DNA from: Acidobacteria bacterium AB60 | GTDB lineage: Bacteria > Acidobacteriota > Terriglobia > Terriglobales > Acidobacteriaceae | NCBI GenBank assembly: GCA_008682415.1 | Contig: VANK01000010.1 | Coordinates: forward strand, 62,001 to 126,000 | Length of the DNA: 64,000 bases | Direction: 5' to 3' | Shown here: positions 28,261-36,072 of the stretch, one piece after another | Numbering within the stretch: the stretch's first letter is position 1 | How the letters are laid out: every line of letters begins with the position of its first letter | Program-made: the position numbers and the translations under genes | Notes under the pieces: generated by a model | Told to the model about the DNA's origin: nothing | Database searches by the model: none | The model's input: the letters and a program-made list of their open reading frames with translations, nothing else

Positions 28261-29208
28261 TCAGAAGTGCGTGGCCACGGACGCGGCCAGGGAGCCGTCA
28301 GTCTTTACCTGTCCTTCGCGCAACGTGAGCACCGGGCAATGCGCATGGGCCAGCACCTTGTAGACGGTGCGGTCTCGCGTGAGGTCGTGAAATCCGCCTC
28401 GCGCCGTCGAGCCCATCACGATCAGGCTGGCGCTGCGGTGCTCCGACTCCGCCAGGATCTCGATGGCCGGGTTCCCATGAACCAGCCGCGGCTCAACGCG
28501 GACGGCAAACTCCTGCGCGATGGCCTCCGCCAGGGAGTGGAGATCCTGCAGGGCGGCAGAATCCAGGCCGGGAGGAAGCGTCTGGGCGTGCCCTCCATTG
28601 AACTGCGGAAGCACGTGAAGGATCACCAGCCGGGCGTGCAGAAGGGCGGCGATCTGACAGGCAAGCACTGCGCTCGGTCGGGAGGCCTCTCGGAGTGTGG
28701 TGGCGTGGAGGACAACCCGTTCGGTTGCGCCTGCGTCCACCGGGAGACGAGCCTCGGGTCCCACGGTCAAGACCGGGATGGTCGCCGAGCGCAGCACCTG
28801 CTCTGCGACGGAACCCAGGAGCAGCTTGCTCAACTTACTTCTGCTCCGGGTTCCGAGGATGATGCGGTCTGCGTGAAAGTCGTGCGCTGCCTGGAGCACC
28901 TGCTGGGCGGGATTGCCCTCCCGGACAAGGCTTTCGCAATCCAGATTGAGCCTGCGGGCGGACTTGCAGCAGGTCTCGAGGATGCGGTTGGCCGACTCCT
29001 CGATACTGCCGGCGTCTTAGTACGGCATTCCCGAGACGTCCGTGAGCATGGCTTCAGTGGCGGCGATGGCGTGCAGCAGGAGGAGGCGCGCGCCGGCCTG
29101 AGCAGCCTGGATCTCGGCGAATGGCATGAGCCGGTCCAGGTCGCTGAGGTCGGTGGCAACCAGGATGAGCGAAGGATGTGTCCAGCGGCTCTTGGCCTGT
29201 TCCTGCAT
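28261..29208 (-). pseudogene. Tandem universal stress protein gene interrupted by an in-frame stop
   Basis: The frame encodes a full two-domain Usp of about 315 residues. The N-terminus (SLILVATDLSDLDRLMPFAE) starts at ATG 29208 behind GAGG. The rest of domain 1 ends with ILGTRSRSKLSKLLLGSVAEQ and domain 2 with VMGSTARGGFHDLTRDRTVYK. Codon 64 is TAA (29017-29019) directly after the GMPY segment, and the frame continues without any shift afterwards. Only a 63-residue peptide would be made unless the stop is read through or translation restarts downstream. It diverges from DUF2934 and faces the Fnr-like gene end to end. One base change or a sequencing error could explain the stop. Confidence 0.75.
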
Positions 29209-29277
29209 CGCGCGCCTCGATGCTCACAGCTTGGCACCGGGGCCGACGGGTTACCGTGCTTGAGCGCACCGAACACC

Positions 29278-29291
29278 GTGATTCGGCTCAC
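29278..29291. promoter_or_regulatory. Crp/Fnr-type operator upstream of the broken Usp gene
   Basis: GTGA-TTCGGC-TCAC lies 70 bases before the start of the minus-strand Usp gene (29208). It matches the core of the two other boxes in this cluster; the outermost bases are C and C, so it is weaker than the box at 27431. Confidence 0.5.
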
Positions 29292-29440
29292 CCGCGCGGA
29301 GGAAAGTGCCGGTTCCGGGGCGCCGGCGGCCTTTTACCGGCGTGGTACGGCGGGCAAGATCGGGCTTTGGGGGGACGATGGGGTTTTGTATCCTTGAGGG
29401 GAGGGCCTGATCGTTAGCCTCAATCCCCCTGGAGGAAGAG

Positions 29441-29716
29441 ATGACCGAGACCGTCAAGAAAGCCAAGCCGGCCGCCAAGCCGCGCAAGACGACTACGACC
29501 AAGAAGAAGACCGCGCCGGCGAGCGCCGATCCGATCGCGCAAAATCACCACGAAGTGTCTGAAAACCATAGCACTTCGACCCGTCAGCCGCAGGTATCGC
29601 ACGACGAGGTGGCGCGCCTGGCGCACCGGTACTGGAAGGAACGCGGCCACCGGCACGGGCACCACGAGGAAGACTGGTACCGCGCCGAGCGGGAGCTGCG
29701 CGGGATGGCGTCGTAA
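29441..29716 (+). CDS. Small DUF2934 domain protein
   Basis: A 91-residue protein. The N-terminal third is a Lys/Ala/Thr-rich tail resembling nucleoid-associated or histone-H1-like tails (KKAKPAAKPRKTTTTKKKT). The C-terminal DUF2934 domain reads DEVARLAHRYWKERGHRHGHHEEDWYRAERELRG, cited here as a segment at about 54-88, in which the W..AE.EL end is conserved. DUF2934 proteins are common in acidobacteria and of unknown role; the basic tail suggests nucleic-acid contact. GGAGGAAGAG precedes ATG 29441. Confidence 0.8.
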   Translation: MTETVKKAKPAAKPRKTTTTKKKTAPASADPIAQNHHEVSENHSTSTRQPQVSHDEVARLAHRYWKERGHRHGHHEEDWYRAERELRGMAS

Positions 29717-29734
29717 CCCAAGTAGAATCAAGCC

Positions 29735-29772
29735 CCGCGGCGTTGCCGCGGAGGGTTCAAGCTTTTGTTTTT
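29735..29772 (+). terminator. Probable terminator after DUF2934 gene
   Basis: CCGCGGC-GTT-GCCGCGG (29735-29751) forms a 7-base stem. A T-rich run (TTTTGTTTTTTT) begins 11 bases later, farther than in a textbook terminator. Confidence 0.5.
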
Positions 29773-30072
29773 TTCCTTGCTTGTCCGGTCTCAGCCGGAT
29801 CGCCGGGAAGTGTTTTGCGGCGCCCCCGCACAGCGAAGGTTCCGGGCGGGCGCCGGGTTTCTCCCGTTCCGGGACGAGCTACCCCATTGACCCAAATCTT
29901 TATGCCTCTCCGGTAAACCTCTTCTTTTCTTTAACTTATATTGCACCGTGAATGGTGCTGTTTCGCCACGTCTTCGCCCATTGTATGTTTGTAAGTTGTT
30001 CTGCCGGAATCATTTGTCACTTTTACATGGCGAATAGATGGCGAATACTACATAGGGGGAGGGGGTAGAACA
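29773..30072. other. Gene-free, partly AT-rich spacer with possible IS end remnant
   Basis: No convincing reading frame is present. The first 120 bases are GC-rich with several short self-complementary stretches; from about 29890 the base composition turns AT-rich. At 30015-30048 the sequence TGTCACTTTTACATGGCGA is followed by a second ATGGCGAA. A short unit repeated near an end like this resembles IS21-family termini, but no transposase or partner end is visible, so this is a weak guess. A noncoding RNA cannot be excluded. Confidence 0.25.
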
Positions 30073-30158
30073 GGGCCAAGGGCCGAGAAAGACAGGGCCA
30101 AGGGCCAAGGGCCGAGAAAGACAGGGCCAAGCGCCCGAGGGCCAAGCGCCAAGAAAGC
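30073..30158. repeat. GGGCCRA heptamer array with GAAAGACA interruptions
   Basis: Heptamers GGGCCAA and GGGCCGA recur in the order A,G, spacer, A,A,G, spacer, A, then degenerate units. The 8-base spacer GAAAGACA occurs twice. The array lies in a 700-base region without genes. Related heptamers reappear at 39329-39356. Confidence 0.7.
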
Positions 30159-30248
30159 CGGGACGCAGATCAGGGTTACTGTCATGGGTCGGACCTTGAG
30201 TATGGCGCCTCCCGGCGCTTGCGGATGTGCCGGGAGTCACTTAAGGCA

Positions 30249-30269
30249 GGGAATAGGGAATAGGGAACA
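30249..30269. repeat. GGGAAYA heptamer array, three units
   Basis: GGGAATA, GGGAATA and GGGAACA in tandem. An 8-base stem (CTCCCGGC / GCCGGGAG, 30209-30236) lies just upstream. The rest of 30159-30533 shows no gene. Confidence 0.6.
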
Positions 30270-30533
30270 GGGCGGGGGCAGCCATTGGGGAGCTGGGTCT
30301 TCGTCGTCTGTTCGCCTGGCGGCGGGCCACGCTGGCAGGGGAGGGCTGGTTTCGCCTTATCTTCGTGGAGAAATCGTACTGCATTTGTAGTAAGTGGATG
30401 GAAATGGTCGGGAAAGGGCCGGAGAGAGGCGCGGCGGGTAACTGGTCCTCCGGGTAAGGGCCTGGGGGAGGGGTGCGGCAGGTAACCGGACAGGCCTGGT
30501 CTTCCATCTCCAATGTCCGGGGTCAGGGGCTGG

Positions 30534-31796
30534 TCAGGGGCGGGGGAGGGCTGCGCGGCGGCGTTCGAGGTACTGACGCATGCTGGGGTCGCGTTCCATG
30601 CCGTAGGCGATCTCGTAGGCGTGGTCGGCCTGCTGCCAGGCACCGGCGCGGGCGAGCAGTTCGGCGCGTGCGGCCCACCAGGGCTGGTATTCGTTCAGGC
30701 GGGGGTCGGAGGCGAGCTCTTCGAGAGCGGCGAGGCCGATGGCCGGCCCATCGATCTCAGAGAGGACGAGGGCGCGGTTGAGGGCGGCCACGGGAGAGCC
30801 GGTGATGGCGACCAGCGCGTCGTAGAGGTCGAGCAGGGCGGGCCAGTTGGGGGCCCCGGTGCGGCAGCGGTCGACATGGGCGGACTGGATGGCGGCCTCA
30901 AGCTGGTAGCGGCCGAGGGTGTTTTTGGCGGCGGCGCGGCGGAGGGCGGTTTCGGCGCGGGCGATGAGGCCGGCGTCCCAGAGGGAGACATCCTGGGCGG
31001 CGAGGGGGATGTACTCGCCTTCGGGGCCGCGGCGGGCCTTGCGGCGGGCTTCGGCGTGGAGCATGAGTGCGAGCAGGCCCAGGGCCTCGGGCTCTTCGGG
31101 GAGGAGTTCGGCGACGATGCTGCCGAGGTAGATGGCTTCGGTGGCGAGGTCGCGGCGGCCGGCGTCGGTGCCGGCGGCGTCGAGCCAGCCCTCGGCAAAG
31201 GCGGCGTAGATGGCGTCGAGGACGGCCTCGAGGCGTTCCGGCATCTCGGCGCGTTCGGGGATGCGGAAGGGGATGCCGGCGATGCGGATCTTGTTTTTAG
31301 CGCGGACGAGGCGCTGGCCCATTGTGGCGGGCGAGATGAGGAAGGCGGAGGCGATGCGGGCGGCATCGAGCCCGAGGACGGCCTGGAGCATGAGGGGGGC
31401 GCGAATGGCGGCATCGATGGCGGGGTGGGCGCAGGCGAAGAGCAGGCCGAGGCGGCGATCGGGGATATCGCTGTCCTGCGGGAGGTCAGGGAGTTCGACG
31501 GCGGAGAGCTCGTAGTCTTCGGCGGGTGCTTCATGGCGATGGCGGCGGGCCATGTCGATGAGCTTGCGGCGGGCGACGGTGAGGAGCCAGGCCTCGGGGT
31601 TGGCGGGGCAGCCGTTTTCGGGCCAGTCGCGGAGGGCGGCGGCGAAGGCCTCAGAGAGCGCGTCTTCCGCGGCGGCGAGGTTGCCGGAGCGGGCGGCGAG
31701 GAAGGCCACGAGCTTGCCGTAGCTGTGGCGCGCAACGGCTTCCGCGGTTGCGCGGACCTGCGTGCCACGACACGGGTTGAGGTTGGGGGATGTCAC
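30534..31796 (-). CDS. ECF42-type RNA polymerase sigma factor with C-terminal extension
   Basis: A 420-residue sigma factor. Region 2 is at about 15-85 (AAEDALSEAFAAALRDWP and NPEAWLLTVARRKLIDMARR). A region 4-like part follows at 120-175 (LMLQAVLGLDAARIASAFLI, RLVRAKNKIR). Then comes a long helical extension of about 240 residues (FAEGWLDAAGTDAGRRDLA to the end), the DUF6596/TPR-like tail typical of the ECF42 group. ECF42 factors have no classical anti-sigma factor and are encoded beside a DGPF (YCII-related) protein, as here. They are thought to be controlled through the extension. The start is GTG 31796 with GAGGA upstream. The gene is 232 bases downstream of the DGPF gene, on the same strand. 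Confidence 0.85.
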   Translation of the reverse strand: MTSPNLNPCRGTQVRATAEAVARHSYGKLVAFLAARSGNLAAAEDALSEAFAAALRDWPENGCPANPEAWLLTVARRKLIDMARRHRHEAPAEDYELSAVELPDLPQDSDIPDRRLGLLFACAHPAIDAAIRAPLMLQAVLGLDAARIASAFLISPATMGQRLVRAKNKIRIAGIPFRIPERAEMPERLEAVLDAIYAAFAEGWLDAAGTDAGRRDLATEAIYLGSIVAELLPEEPEALGLLALMLHAEARRKARRGPEGEYIPLAAQDVSLWDAGLIARAETALRRAAAKNTLGRYQLEAAIQSAHVDRCRTGAPNWPALLDLYDALVAITGSPVAALNRALVLSEIDGPAIGLAALEELASDPRLNEYQPWWAARAELLARAGAWQQADHAYEIAYGMERDPSMRQYLERRRAALPRP

Positions 31797-32028
31797 CTTG
31801 TCCTCGGGTTGCGGCTGTGGGGGTTTTCAGTTTCCGGGGGAAAGGCCCGCGGCTCAGGCCGGTTCTTGTCGTAGGCCGGAACGATGGATCGGGTGAAGGC
31901 GGCGGCTTGCGCCGCAGGAGCAATGCATCGGATGTAGGCGGCGGCTGCCTCCGGGTTGCGGCTCCGCAGGCCTGGTGCGGCGGCTCCGCTGGTTGCGGAG
32001 ACGCCGCACGGAATGCGGGAGGAAGACG

Positions 32029-32427
32029 TCAGCGGCCGGCGGCGACTGCTTCCTGAGCTGGCTTTTGCTGGCTGGGCGCTCCTGACGGCCAAATGGCCCG
32101 GACTTCCACGATGCCGTGGCCGACGGTGGGGCACTTGCCGGCCCAGGACAGGGCGGCATCGAGATCGGGAACCTCGATCAGGTAGTAGCCGGCGAGCTGT
32201 TCCTTGGACTCGATGAAAGGCCCGTCGAGCACCTGCACCTTGCCGTTGTTGGTGCGCAGGGTGGTGGCGGTGTTGCCGGGACGGAGGCGGTTGGAGTTGA
32301 CCAACGCGCCGGCCTGCTGGAGCGCCTGGCCGTAGGCGGCATAGGCCGCGATGCCCTGCTTCTGCTGTTCGGGGGACATGTTGTTCCAGCCTGCTTCGTC
32401 GGAATAGAGGGTGAGAAGGTATTGCAT
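32029..32427 (-). CDS. YCII-related (DGPF) protein, partner of the ECF42 sigma factor
   Basis: A 132-residue protein with the ferredoxin-like YCII fold. It begins MQYLLTLYSDEAGW and carries VLDGPFIESKEQLAGYYLIE, the DGPF motif that names the group, then DLDAALSWAGKCP. The last residues (PSQQKPAQEAVAAGR) form a disordered tail. ATG 32427 has GGAGG nine bases upstream; the longer open frame upstream runs through repeat DNA and is not coding. The function of DGPF proteins is unsettled, though genetic linkage with ECF42 sigma factors is well established. Confidence 0.85.
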   Translation of the reverse strand: MQYLLTLYSDEAGWNNMSPEQQKQGIAAYAAYGQALQQAGALVNSNRLRPGNTATTLRTNNGKVQVLDGPFIESKEQLAGYYLIEVPDLDAALSWAGKCPTVGHGIVEVRAIWPSGAPSQQKPAQEAVAAGR

Positions 32428-32527
32428 GGGAGAACCTCCGCTGTTTGGGATTGTAGGCGGCGTTGGGTTGCCGTCACTACCATGACGGCGGAGGTGGGGG
32501 CGGTTTCGACAGGGGGGATGAAAAAAA

Positions 32528-32555
32528 GGGAATAGGGAGGAGGGAATAGGGAATA
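32528..32555. repeat. GGGAAYA-type heptamer array, four units
   Basis: GGGAATA, GGGAGGA, GGGAATA, GGGAATA: 28 bases, with one divergent unit. It is the first of three different short repeats packed into 32528-32750 between the DGPF gene and dapA. Confidence 0.7.
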
Positions 32556-32568
32556 GGGGGAGGCAAGA

Positions 32569-32672
32569 GTGAAGAGGTGAAAAGGTGAACAAGTGAAGAG
32601 GTGAAAAGGTGAACAAGTGAAGAGGTGAAAAGGTGAATAAGTGAAGAGGTGAAAAGGTGAAGGAGTGAAAGG
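32569..32672. repeat. Octamer array with 24-base higher-order period
   Basis: Thirteen octamers that start with GTGAA. They follow a triplet order, GTGAAGAG, GTGAAAAG, GTGAACAA, repeated four times with the third member drifting (ACAA, ACAA, ATAA, AGGA), which gives a 24-base unit. A final GTGAAAGG closes the array. Confidence 0.85.
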
Positions 32673-32698
32673 GTCGCGCTATTCGCCTTTTTCGTTCA

Positions 32699-32750
32699 CT
32701 GACCACTGACCACTGACCACTGATCACTGACCACTGATCACTGTCCACTG
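32699..32750. repeat. CTGRYCA heptamer array next to the dapA stop
   Basis: Seven units: CTGACCA three times, CTGATCA, CTGACCA, CTGATCA, CTGTCCA, then CTG. This is the reverse complement of the GTGRTCA family found around the nuo genes. It ends three bases from the dapA stop codon (minus strand, 32754-32756). Confidence 0.85.
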
Positions 32751-32753
32751 TAT

Positions 32754-33677
32754 TTAAAACATGCGGAGGTCGCCTTCGACGGGGGCGAATTTGAGGAGGC
32801 CCAGCTCGCCGGCGACGCGTTCCAGGCGGGCGCGGGTGGCGGGGGTGGGGGGGACGAGGGGGAGGCGGACGGTATCGCGGCACTTGCCCATCAAGTTCAG
32901 GATGGTTTTGACGGGGGCGGGGTTCGATTCCCAGAAGTTGGCTTCGAAGAGGCGGGCGTAGAAGCGCTCGATGTGGCGGGCCTCGTCCCAGTTGTCATTG
33001 AGGGCTGCGCGGACCATGCGGGTGACCTCGGCGGGCGCTTCATTGGAGGCGACGCTGATGAGGCCGTGGGCGCCGATGCCGATGGTGGCGAGGGCGAGGT
33101 TGTCGTCGCCGGAGAAGACCTTGAAGCCGCGCGGGAGGGCGTGCAGGAGCTGCTCGATCTGGGGAATCTTGCCGCTGGCCTCTTTCATGGCCTGGATGTT
33201 GGGGGCGCTGTCGGCGAGGCGGACGACGGTGTCGGGCTCGAGGTTGGCGGCGGTGCGGCCGGGGACGTTGTAGAGGCAGACGGGGATGGGCGCGACGGCC
33301 TGGGCGAGGGCCAGGAAGTGCTGGTACTGGCCCTCCTGGGTGGGCTTGTTGTAGTAGGGGTTGGCGGAGAGGATGGCGCTGACGCCGCGCACCTGGCGGA
33401 GCTGCGCGGCGAGGCGGAGGAGGGTGCGGGTGGAGTTGTGGGTGCACCCGGCCCAGACGGGGACGCGGCCGCCGGCGGCGTCGACGACGATGCGGATGGT
33501 CTGGAGCCACTCGTCTTCGTCGAGGGTTGCGGCTTCGCCGGTGGAACCGCAGGCCACGAGGAAGTCGATGCCGGAGTGAATCTGCCAGTTGACCAGCGCG
33601 CGGAGCGCCGGTTCGTCGATCGCGCCGTCGCCCTGGAAGGGGGTGACGATGGCAGTGCCGCAGCCTGTGGTTTCCAT
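32754..33677 (-). CDS. dapA: 4-hydroxy-tetrahydrodipicolinate synthase
   Basis: A 307-residue DapA-type TIM barrel. Seen are the pyruvate-site GSTGEAATLD, the catalytic Tyr in SANPYYNKPTQEG and CLYNVPGRTAANL, and the Schiff-base lysine in IQAMKEASGKI. It condenses pyruvate with aspartate semialdehyde, the first committed step to lysine and diaminopimelate. No other dap gene is adjacent. The start is ATG 33677. A heptamer array lies three bases beyond its stop and another 20 bases before its start, so the gene is bracketed by repeats. Confidence 0.9.
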   Translation of the reverse strand: METTGCGTAIVTPFQGDGAIDEPALRALVNWQIHSGIDFLVACGSTGEAATLDEDEWLQTIRIVVDAAGGRVPVWAGCTHNSTRTLLRLAAQLRQVRGVSAILSANPYYNKPTQEGQYQHFLALAQAVAPIPVCLYNVPGRTAANLEPDTVVRLADSAPNIQAMKEASGKIPQIEQLLHALPRGFKVFSGDDNLALATIGIGAHGLISVASNEAPAEVTRMVRAALNDNWDEARHIERFYARLFEANFWESNPAPVKTILNLMGKCRDTVRLPLVPPTPATRARLERVAGELGLLKFAPVEGDLRMF

Positions 33678-33696
33678 GACAGGACAGTTTACGACA

Positions 33697-33787
33697 GTGG
33701 ACAGTGGTCAGTGGTCAGGGAATAGGGAACAGGGAACAGGGAATAGGGAATAGGGAACAGGGAATAGGGAATAGGGAATAGGGAATA
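33697..33787. repeat. Thirteen-unit heptamer array that switches family in phase
   Basis: Units in order: GTGGACA, GTGGTCA twice, GGGAATA, GGGAACA twice, GGGAATA twice, GGGAACA, GGGAATA four times. The 7-base phase is kept across the change from the GTGRTCA to the GGGAAYA family. It ends ten bases from the stop codon of the small minus-strand gene at 33798. Confidence 0.9.
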
Positions 33788-33797
33788 GGTGAGGACG

Positions 33798-34052
33798 TCA
33801 GCAGAGGCGAGGGTAGCCGATGGTTGTTCCGAGATACATGAAGTAAGCAAGGAAGCCAAGCCCAGCAAGATACAGCCAAGCTACATTCCACCAAAAAGTC
33901 TTTGGTTCCTCGCTGCGGTAGCACCATCCATGGAAGCGAATCCAGACTCTTCCACTATCCGTTGAATAGGCGCCAAAAGAGAAAAACGTCATGCCTGCAA
34001 TGAGGTAGGTGTCCGGCGGAGCGAGGAGTCTGTGCAAAACCGGATATCCCAC
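33798..34052 (-). CDS. Small hypothetical membrane protein
   Basis: An 84-residue protein with two hydrophobic stretches: TYLIAGMTFFSFGAY near 15-29 and WWNVAWLYLAGLGFLAYFMY near 54-73. GTG 34052 has AAGGAG eight bases upstream, which supports real translation, and the base composition is less GC-rich than in the flanking genes. I do not recognise a family. It sits between dapA and gltX on the same strand, with a heptamer array ten bases past its stop. It could be a recent acquisition. Confidence 0.5.
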   Translation of the reverse strand: MGYPVLHRLLAPPDTYLIAGMTFFSFGAYSTDSGRVWIRFHGWCYRSEEPKTFWWNVAWLYLAGLGFLAYFMYLGTTIGYPRLC

Positions 34053-34088
34053 GAGAACACTCCTTTCATTCCACGCGGATAGGCCGTA

Positions 34089-35585
34089 TCAGAGGGTGGT
34101 GAGTTTGGCTTCGGCCTGGGCGATGCGGTGAAGGCACGTGTCGCGGCCGAGGACGGTCATGGTTTCGAAGAGGGGCGGGGCGTTTTTGCGGCCGCAGACG
34201 GCGACGCGGATGGGCTGGAACATGGGGCCGGGCTTGAGGCCGAGGTCGGTGGCGGCGGCGCGGAGGGCGGCGTCCAGGGAGTCGTGGTCGAAAGGCGTGT
34301 GGGCGAGGACCTCGCGGGCCTTGGTGAGGACGCGGAGGGCGAGGGCGGCGTCGCCGGATTCTTTCTTGCTGATCTGGGGGATCAGCTCGGCGGGGTCGTA
34401 GGCGGGGAGCTCGTCGAGGAAGAAGAAGTCGGCGGCGGCGGGGGCTTCGCCGAGGAGCTTGATGCGTTCGCGGATGAGGGGGGTGACGGCGGCGAGCTTT
34501 TCCGGCGTGGGGTGGAAGCCGGCCTGGGCGAGGAAGGGGGCGATGGCAGCGGCGAGCTGGTCGACGGGGAGAGCGCGGATGTGTTCGCCGTTGAGGTGGA
34601 CGGCCTTGGGGTCGAAGGGGTCCTGCTCGGAGAAGTTGATGACGGCGTTGGAGCGGTTGATGTTGTCCAGAGTGAAGACGGCGGTGATCTCGTCGGTGGT
34701 GAGGAATTCGCGGTCATCTTTGGGAGACCACCCGAGGAGACAGAGGAAGTTGAGGAAGGCCTGGGGGAGGAAGCCGGCGTCGCGGTAGGTGGTGACGCTG
34801 ACGACGGGGCCGTGCTTGCGCTTGGAGAGCTTGGCGCCGTCGGGGGCGACGAGCAGGGGGAGATGCGCGAACTGGGGCGCGGGCGCGTTGAGGCCTTCAA
34901 AGATGAGCAGGTGCTTGAAGGTGTTGGTGAGGTGGTCCTGTCCGCGAATGATGTGGGAGATGCGGAGGTCGGCGTCGTCGACGCAGGAGGCGAGGTGGTA
35001 GGTCGGGTTGCCGTCACTGCGGAGGAGGGCGAAGTCTTCGACATCGTCGGCGGGCTTGGACTGAAGGCCGTAGACGGCGTCGTTGAATTGCAGGATGCGG
35101 TCCTGATGGCGGGGCACGCGGTAGCGAAGGGCGAAGGACTCTCCGGCGGCGGCGCGGCGGTCGGATTCTTCGCGGGGGAGGTCGCGCATGCCGGGGTTGA
35201 AGAGCCAAGCTCCCTCACGGGAGGCGGCGCCCTGGGCCGATGAGGATTCGCCTTCGGCGGCGTGGGCGGGGGTGAAGTCGCGGTAGGCGAGGCCCTTCTC
35301 GAAGATGGACTGGGCGGCGGCGCGATGGAGATCGAGGCGCTCGGACTGCTTGTACTCCTCGTCCCAGGCGAGGCCGAGCCAGCGGAGGCCTTCGAAGATG
35401 GATTGGACGCTGGCGTCGGTGTTGCGCTCGACGTCGGTGTCGTCGAGGCGCAGGATCATGGCGCCGTGGTTTCGGCGGGCGTAGAGCCAGTTGAAGATGA
35501 AGGTGCGGGCGCTGCCGACGTGGAGGAAACCGGTGGGAGAGGGAGCAAAACGGACGCGAGGCGAGGGGCGGTCGTGAGCGGACAT
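34089..35585 (-). CDS. gltX: Glutamyl-tRNA synthetase
   Basis: A 498-residue class I aminoacyl-tRNA synthetase. The HIGH-type motif reads FAPSPTGFLHVGSARTFIFN and the KMSKS-type motif reads KLSKRKHG. IIRGQDHLTNTFKHLLIFE and HLPLLVAPDG are family segments. It charges tRNA-Glu with glutamate; without a GlnRS it may also charge tRNA-Gln, but nothing in the window tells. Length is normal. Start ATG 35585 has GGGAAAGA upstream. A four-unit heptamer array lies 28 bases before the start. Confidence 0.95.
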   Translation of the reverse strand: MSAHDRPSPRVRFAPSPTGFLHVGSARTFIFNWLYARRNHGAMILRLDDTDVERNTDASVQSIFEGLRWLGLAWDEEYKQSERLDLHRAAAQSIFEKGLAYRDFTPAHAAEGESSSAQGAASREGAWLFNPGMRDLPREESDRRAAAGESFALRYRVPRHQDRILQFNDAVYGLQSKPADDVEDFALLRSDGNPTYHLASCVDDADLRISHIIRGQDHLTNTFKHLLIFEGLNAPAPQFAHLPLLVAPDGAKLSKRKHGPVVSVTTYRDAGFLPQAFLNFLCLLGWSPKDDREFLTTDEITAVFTLDNINRSNAVINFSEQDPFDPKAVHLNGEHIRALPVDQLAAAIAPFLAQAGFHPTPEKLAAVTPLIRERIKLLGEAPAAADFFFLDELPAYDPAELIPQISKKESGDAALALRVLTKAREVLAHTPFDHDSLDAALRAAATDLGLKPGPMFQPIRVAVCGRKNAPPLFETMTVLGRDTCLHRIAQAEAKLTTL

Positions 35586-35613
35586 TCTTTCCCTGATGCT
35601 AACAGGGGAAACA

Positions 35614-35641
35614 GTGGTCAGTGATCAGTGGTCAGTGATCA
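35614..35641. repeat. GTGRTCA heptamer array, four units, containing a stop codon
   Basis: GTGGTCA, GTGATCA, GTGGTCA, GTGATCA. The last three bases (35639-35641) are, on the minus strand, the TGA stop of the small membrane protein at 35639-35950. Confidence 0.85.
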
Positions 35642-35950
35642 GGACTGGGGTGGGTAGGGAGGCGGGGGCGGGTAGGGGCTGGGAAAGGCGGTGGGGGCGA
35701 TGGGGACGACCTTCCACTCGGCGAAGGCGAGGACGTACCAGAGGATGAGTCCGCCGAAGGGGACGATGTTAAGGAGGGAGAGCCAGGGGGAGAAGCCGGC
35801 TTTCTTGCAGATGAACCAGAAGGGCACGATCATGACGACCAGGCCGACGATCCAGCCGACGAGGATGAAGGCGGCCAGGGCGGAGAAGATGCGGGCCATC
35901 TGGGCGGGATCGAACTGGGGGTTCTGCTGCAGAAAGAGGGCGAGGAACAT
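35639..35950 (-). CDS. Small two-helix membrane protein with Pro-rich tail
   Basis: A 103-residue protein with helices at about 23-48 (FILVGWIVGLVVMIVPFWFI) and 57-75 (NIVPFGGLILWYVLAFAEW), separated by CKKAGFSPWLSLL, and a final P/Y-rich tail (PSPYPPPPPYPPQS). The KKAG-x-x-PW-x-x-LL-x-x-VP arrangement occurs in small bacterial membrane proteins of unknown function. Its stop codon is made by the first bases of a heptamer array, so the proline-rich end may have changed when the array arose. Confidence 0.6.
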   Translation of the reverse strand: MFLALFLQQNPQFDPAQMARIFSALAAFILVGWIVGLVVMIVPFWFICKKAGFSPWLSLLNIVPFGGLILWYVLAFAEWKVVPIAPTAFPSPYPPPPPYPPQS

Positions 35951-36072
35951 GGGTGCGCTCCGGCGTGGAATGGAGGGTCTGAGCCAAGGTACGGCGAACG
36001 CACGGAATTGGCAAGAGAAAGCGGTGGGTGGAGGCGCGGAGGCTGGGGCCAGCTGCGCGGGATGAGGAGGGC

